Positions 7,685 to 10,116 of a stretch of DNA of 10,116 nucleotides are shown one piece after another. The first letter of the stretch is position 1; each line of letters begins with the position of its first letter. The position numbers were made by a program, and so were the translations under genes. Origin of the DNA: an uncultured Chitinophagaceae bacterium (GTDB lineage Bacteria > Bacteroidota > Bacteroidia > Chitinophagales > Chitinophagaceae). The stretch covers positions 1-10,116 of the forward strand of contig CAMPGT010000142.1 of the NCBI GenBank assembly GCA_946885665.1. Direction: 5' to 3'. Below the pieces are notes generated by a model. That model was not told where the DNA came from, did no database searches, and saw only the letters and a list, made by a program, of their open reading frames with translations.

Positions 7685-8431
7685 TCACGAGTTAGGTATT
7701 TCGATGGTGTAGGTCGTTCCCCTGCCGGGCTGGGCCGCAAGATACAAATCGCCTTTGAGTATATCGACCCTGCTAAGTATATTCTTTAGTCCGAAGCCGC
7801 CGCTTTCTTTTTTGATCTTCTCCGTGTTGAATCCTTTGCCATTGTCCTGGATCTTTATGACGGTCCGATCATTCACTGTGCGCAGGTTGATGGTGAGCAG
7901 GCTCGCGTTCGAATGTTTTACCGCATTGTTGACGATCTCCTGGATCATCCGGTACAGGTGTATTTCCGCAACTTCGGGAATGGGCGCCTCTTCGTAAGAG
8001 AATTCCATTTTCATGGGTACACGTCCATCGAGTTCGTGAATGAATTCGCGAATGGCCATGATGAGCCCTTTGCGAATCAGCACTTGCGGAAGCAGGTGGT
8101 TGCAGATGCCGCGTATGCGTTCGAGGATGTTGTCGAGGTTGTCGTTGGCTTTTTCGATCAGCTTAAGATCGTCCTGGTCCTGGGTTTCGAGGCTCGACAC
8201 CTGGAATTTTACGACCGAGAGCAGCGGGCCGAGTTCGTCGTGGAGGTCGGAAACGATGCGCCTGCGTTCGTTTTCGAGAGTGGTGATCTCCACCAGGAGG
8301 TTCGCCTGCTGGAGTTTGAGGTGCCGGCGCTGATTTCTTACAATGGTAATAATAAAATAGATGACAATGATCCCGAGGACGACTGCGGCTACGATGATGG
8401 CAGAGAAAATCTTTGACGTGTGGGGATCCAT
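7685..8431 (-). CDS. HisKA_3-type sensor histidine kinase with one TM helix
   Basis: A 248-aa kinase of the NarX/DesK type. Residues about 8-31 are a single transmembrane helix with no extracellular loop worth the name; a short coiled stretch (about 32-55) leads to the HisKA_3 dimerisation helix with phospho-acceptor His64 in SDLHDELGPLLS. The ATPase domain has the N-box (EIVNNAVKHSNAS, 165-177), G1 (DNGKGF, 196-201), G2 (GGFGLKNI, 211-218) and a final GRGTTYTIEIP. It is complete for catalysis but lacks any PAS, GAF, HAMP or periplasmic sensor domain. Its first 14 codons overlap the end of the 7-TM gene (43 nt, different frame), and the response regulator starts 4 nt after its stop. The sensing part is therefore probably the neighbouring 7-TM protein. 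No alternative ATG exists before the catalytic core (next Met is 125). Confidence 0.95.
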   Translation of the reverse strand: MDPHTSKIFSAIIVAAVVLGIIVIYFIITIVRNQRRHLKLQQANLLVEITTLENERRRIVSDLHDELGPLLSVVKFQVSSLETQDQDDLKLIEKANDNLDNILERIRGICNHLLPQVLIRKGLIMAIREFIHELDGRVPMKMEFSYEEAPIPEVAEIHLYRMIQEIVNNAVKHSNASLLTINLRTVNDRTVIKIQDNGKGFNTEKIKKESGGFGLKNILSRVDILKGDLYLAAQPGRGTTYTIEIPNS

Positions 8432-9054
8432 AGTGCTGCGAACGCAAATAGCAAATTAACAAAAACGTTTACGAACTTGAGTATATTAAAAATATTGTGT
8501 AGAAATTCCCTGTTGGTCTGTGCCATGTCGAGCAGGTAAAAACTTTCCACCAATATTCTATACGTAAAGAAGATGATGAGGCCGGAACAGATGAGGAACG
8601 TTGGATTGGAGAAAAGATTTTTTCTTTCTTCAACGATTTGCCTGTTCACCTGGTTGATGGCCAGAAATACCACGCAAAAAGAATAAAGGATGGCAAAGCC
8701 CGAGCTGAAAGTGGACAGCTTTCCCAGTATTACGTTTTCCGTTATCCACACTGCGGTAGGAAGCAGCAGCAGGACCATTAAGCTTCGCGACCCCTTTTTG
8801 AACGCGTTCCAGTTGTAAAATTGCCATAACCAGAACAGGTATTCAATAAGACCATATATGTTGGTGATTACAGCATTGCTCCCCTGGTAATAGCCTATAG
8901 TTACACGGTTAGCGATTTCGGTTACCAGCGCTACCGTCACTAAAAAAATAAACGGATGGAACGTTTTGTGAACTTTTGGAAACCGGGCCAATCCGATCAA
9001 CGCAGCAAGAGCAATGCTGTAAAGACCACTGTACATGCTTAGGTGATGCATCAT
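8389..9054 (-). CDS. Predicted 7-TM membrane protein, putative sensor partner of the kinase
   Basis: A 221-aa integral membrane protein with about seven hydrophobic helices at residues 7-23, 33-49, 61-80, 91-110, 117-134, 152-173 and 188-210. Polar residues sit inside or next to helices: Glu46/Asn49, Tyr67/Glu71, Glu106/Asn107, Arg166/Glu170. There is no signal peptide and no known catalytic motif. I do not recognise a named family. Its ATG overlaps the TGA of the small cysteine protein (ATGA, 9051-9054) and its end overlaps the kinase gene by 43 nt, so it is embedded in the two-component operon. Together with the kinase's single helix this gives a sensor module split over two polypeptides; a sensing role is inferred from this context only. 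An alternative start at Met2 (9051) or Met7 would change little. Confidence 0.88.
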   Translation of the reverse strand: MMHHLSMYSGLYSIALAALIGLARFPKVHKTFHPFIFLVTVALVTEIANRVTIGYYQGSNAVITNIYGLIEYLFWLWQFYNWNAFKKGSRSLMVLLLLPTAVWITENVILGKLSTFSSGFAILYSFCVVFLAINQVNRQIVEERKNLFSNPTFLICSGLIIFFTYRILVESFYLLDMAQTNREFLHNIFNILKFVNVFVNLLFAFAALWIPTRQRFSLPSS

Positions 9055-9395
9055 GTAGTTGATGGGTTAAGCGGTCCGACGCCGCATATCGGCGGACAAC
9101 GGTCGCCGAATTCGAATAACGACCCTCCCTGGTCGGGCAGGATGTCGTTGTTCTTGTCATCCACAGCCGTAAATATCATGGTTATTTGGTTTTTTTCATC
9201 CAGGCCAAGATAAGAACGAATGGAGCGGCACCCGGTGACGGACGTTAGTTTTTCGAATACGGCCTTGTCGAACGTTTCGGCAAAGGGCAGCGATCCTGTG
9301 TAGGCGGTTTGCAGCATGGAGGGCAGCGCCTTCCGGTAACGGGATACCATGGCAACAGCCTGTTCCAGTGTGATTTCATGATTGGTCTGTGACAT
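9051..9395 (-). CDS. Small cysteine-containing protein of unknown function, first gene of the kinase operon
   Basis: A 114-aa, probably cytosolic protein (no signal peptide or TM). The N-terminal half is helical (ITLEQAVAMVSRYRKAL, 8-24) and the C-terminal half strand-rich (SYLGLDEKNQITMIFTAVDD, then NDILPDQGGSLFEFGDRCPP). Cys56, Cys100 and Cys104 are the only cysteines, and the last two form C-P-P-I-C near the C-terminus. I recall similar small proteins with a Cys-Pro-rich tail in Bacteroidota, all without assigned function. The ATG at 9395 is chosen over an in-frame TTG at 9401. The TGA overlaps the ATG of the 7-TM gene by 4 nt, the classic coupling arrangement. Its place at the head of a two-component operon suggests an accessory part, such as a ligand-, redox- or metal-responsive modulator, but that is inference. 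Confidence 0.82.
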   Translation of the reverse strand: MSQTNHEITLEQAVAMVSRYRKALPSMLQTAYTGSLPFAETFDKAVFEKLTSVTGCRSIRSYLGLDEKNQITMIFTAVDDKNNDILPDQGGSLFEFGDRCPPICGVGPLNPSTT

Positions 9396-9456
9396 AATCA
9401 ATTGGTTAAAGGGTTAAAAATGACAATCCGCAGCGAAGATGCTCCCGAATTGCTAT

Positions 9457-9464
9457 TAAAAATA
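9457..9464 (-). promoter_or_regulatory. Possible -7 element for the kinase operon
   Basis: On the minus strand this reads TATTTTTA, one base from the Bacteroidota -7 consensus TAnnTTTG, and would give a leader of roughly 55 nt before the ATG at 9395. No convincing -33 TTTG is visible (the best is TCTG at 9490-9487). It overlaps the first bases of the palindrome just upstream. Confidence 0.3.
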
Positions 9465-9480
9465 CCGTAGTTCTACGGTA
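9463..9480. promoter_or_regulatory. Perfect 18-bp palindrome, candidate response-regulator site
   Basis: TACCGTAG-TT-CTACGGTA is a perfect inverted repeat of two 8-mers separated by 2 bp, centred about 76 bp upstream of the first start codon of the kinase operon. Sites of NarL-type regulators are built from TAC...GTA heptamer dyads with a short spacer, which this resembles in outline. A second, related half-site (TACGGGGTAA, 9496-9505) lies 23 bp to the right in the same orientation as the CTACGGTAAT half. An operator for the operon's own regulator is a reasonable inference. Confidence 0.5.
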
Positions 9481-9570
9481 ATATTCCAGAAGTTATACGG
9501 GGTAATTTCCATAAAACACCATTTAATTTTAAGCCGTCAAATACGAATAATCGTTGAACCTTTCCTTTAT

Positions 9571-9596
9571 AGAGCAGCGCAAGCTGCTCTTTTTTT
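9571..9596 (+). terminator. Orphan intrinsic terminator
   Basis: A perfect 8-bp stem (AGAGCAGC 9571-9578, GCAA tetraloop, GCTGCTCT 9583-9590) is followed by a run of six further T's. The orientation is + strand; on the minus strand no U-run follows. No + strand gene lies upstream of it within the intergenic region, so what it terminates is unclear: a small RNA from about 9400-9590, or antisense transcription through the kinase operon. Confidence 0.8.
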
Positions 9597-9598
9597 GT

Positions 9599-9694
9599 CT
9601 GCCGGCCTTTTGTTCGCCTAACGATACGAACTATTTAAAAGTTCGGTAAATTGTACGGATTATTTAAAAGTTCGTATATTTGAACAAACTATTT
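9599..9694 (+). promoter_or_regulatory. 29-bp phased repeats with operator-like dyads upstream of the SatD gene
   Basis: Two adjacent 29-bp units (9628-9656 and 9657-9685) match at 22 of 29 positions, and a partial third unit runs into the start codon. ACTATTT-type cores begin at 9630, 9659 and 9688, and GTTCG occurs at 9612, 9641 and 9670, all exactly 29 bp apart. The first unit contains a 19-bp near-palindrome (CGAACT at 9627-9632, AGTTCG at 9640-9645, one mismatched pair inside); the second (9656-9674) keeps 17 of those 19 bases. The second dyad falls between the probable -33 and -7 elements, the classic place for a repressor. The regulator is unknown. Confidence 0.55.
9651..9682 (+). promoter_or_regulatory. 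Bacteroidota-type promoter of the SatD gene
   Basis: TATATTTG at 9675-9682 matches the TAnnTTTG -7 consensus exactly. An ATTG (9650-9653) lies 21 nt upstream as a one-mismatch -33 TTTG. Transcription would begin near 9689, leaving a leader of only about ten bases. Confidence 0.6.
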
Positions 9695-9697
9695 GAC

Positions 9698-10116
9698 ATG
9701 CCAGCAGTACTTACGGGCGATATCGTGAACTCCACACTTCTGCCTCCACAGCGGGAAAAGAAACTCCTGAACATTCTCGACACGATTATGAAGGGCCACC
9801 GGCACGAGTTCTTTCGCGGCGACAGTTTTCAAACATACCTGCATGATGCCGGCGAGGCGCTGAAAACCGCTCTCCTGTGCCGAACGGCGGCCATCGCGCT
9901 CGATCCCAATGCCGACAAGGTGTTGACAGACGTGCGCGTCAGCATCGGCATAGGCGAAGTGGTGTCGCCCATCGGGTCGCTGGCCACTGCAAAAGGAGAA
10001 GCATTTTTAATTTCGGGCCGGGCACTCGACGCGCTGCAAAAAACCGAAGGCAGGCTGATAATCGTAACCGAAAATAAAATAACGGCACTCGCCTTCGAAG
10101 TGATGTCCGATTACAT
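9698..10116 (+). CDS. SatD-family protein with nucleotidyl-cyclase-like fold (C-terminus cut by the window)
   Basis: The frame starts at ATG 9698 and stays open to the right edge (139 complete residues). The layout follows class III nucleotidyl cyclases: TGDIVNST (6-13, first metal aspartate position Asp8), FFRGDSFQ (38-45, second aspartate position Asp42), DVRVSIGIGEV (78-88) and KGEAFLISGRAL (99-110). The same series marks the SatD family of Bacteroidota and Firmicutes, about 210 aa long, so roughly 70 residues should be missing; from memory these may end in a helix-turn-helix, which cannot be seen here. Whether it is a working cyclase is unknown: the substrate-specifying and transition-state residues of true cyclases are not evident. 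The gene lies downstream of a promoter with repeated dyads, and the spacing leaves almost no leader. The start is set by the conserved TGDI motif at residue 6. Confidence 0.85.
   Translation, partial: MPAVLTGDIVNSTLLPPQREKKLLNILDTIMKGHRHEFFRGDSFQTYLHDAGEALKTALLCRTAAIALDPNADKVLTDVRVSIGIGEVVSPIGSLATAKGEAFLISGRALDALQKTEGRLIIVTENKITALAFEVMSDY

Noticed and set aside
7681..7740. 20-residue N-terminal extension of the response regulator
   Set aside because: It would overlap the kinase's C-terminus, and receiver domains of this family begin at the MDRIQ methionine.
8389..8431. Programmed -1 frameshift fusing the 7-TM protein to the kinase
   Set aside because: The frames differ by -1, but the overlap has no canonical slippery heptamer (only AGATTTTCT), and the kinase has its own ATG.
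9420..9470. 16-codon + strand open frame (MTIRSEDAPELLLKIP) upstream of the orphan terminator
   Set aside because: No ribosome-binding signal or promoter in support, and it ends inside the palindrome; short frames like this occur by chance.
9599..9694. CRISPR array or plasmid iterons at the 29-bp repeats
   Set aside because: Units are contiguous without spacers, only two to three copies, and lie exactly over a promoter; no Cas or replication gene is present.

Overview
The window looks like chromosomal DNA of a Bacteroidota member, most plausibly of the Chitinophagaceae or a close relative. The grounds are the protein families present (a TonB-dependent receptor with a carboxypeptidase-regulatory-like domain, a DUF4249 lipoprotein, a plug-like secreted protein, a DUF5723-type barrel and a SatD-type protein), the near absence of Shine-Dalgarno sequences, and a TAnnTTTG promoter element before the last gene. 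This placement rests on recognising the families by eye, not on a search.

Left part (1-5132, + strand). The 3' end of an unrecognised gene (stop at 143) is followed after 28 nt by a three-gene operon: a 1013-aa TonB-dependent outer-membrane receptor (172-3213), a DUF4249 lipoprotein (3213-4331) and a short secreted protein carrying a plug-like domain but no barrel (4331-5107). The three genes are joined by 1-nt stop/start overlaps (TGATG, TAATG), so they are probably translated together and make up one envelope-associated uptake or sensing unit with unknown substrate. A strong hairpin (5113-5132) closes the block.

Middle (5133-7017, + strand). A gene-free stretch of about 460 nt holds a degenerate GGAT/GGAC-rich repeat and an unusual AGGAGG plus 5-codon mini-ORF just ahead of a DUF5723-like outer-membrane protein (5593-7017). 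That gene's stop abuts the stop of the next, convergent gene with no base between them.

Right part, minus strand (9395 down to 7018). A tightly packed four-gene operon encodes a 114-aa cysteine-containing protein of unknown function, a predicted 7-TM protein, a HisKA_3-type histidine kinase with one N-terminal TM helix and no obvious sensor domain, and a NarL/LuxR-type response regulator. The joins are a 4-nt ATGA overlap, a 43-nt overlap and a 4-nt gap. The likely reading is a split two-component system in which the 7-TM protein, perhaps with the small protein, supplies sensing. A perfect 18-bp palindrome upstream of the operon is a candidate binding site for the regulator.

Right edge (9571-10116, + strand). 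An orphan intrinsic terminator lies upstream of a promoter region built of 29-bp phased repeats with operator-like dyads. That region drives a SatD-family protein with a class III nucleotidyl-cyclase-like fold, which runs off the end of the window.
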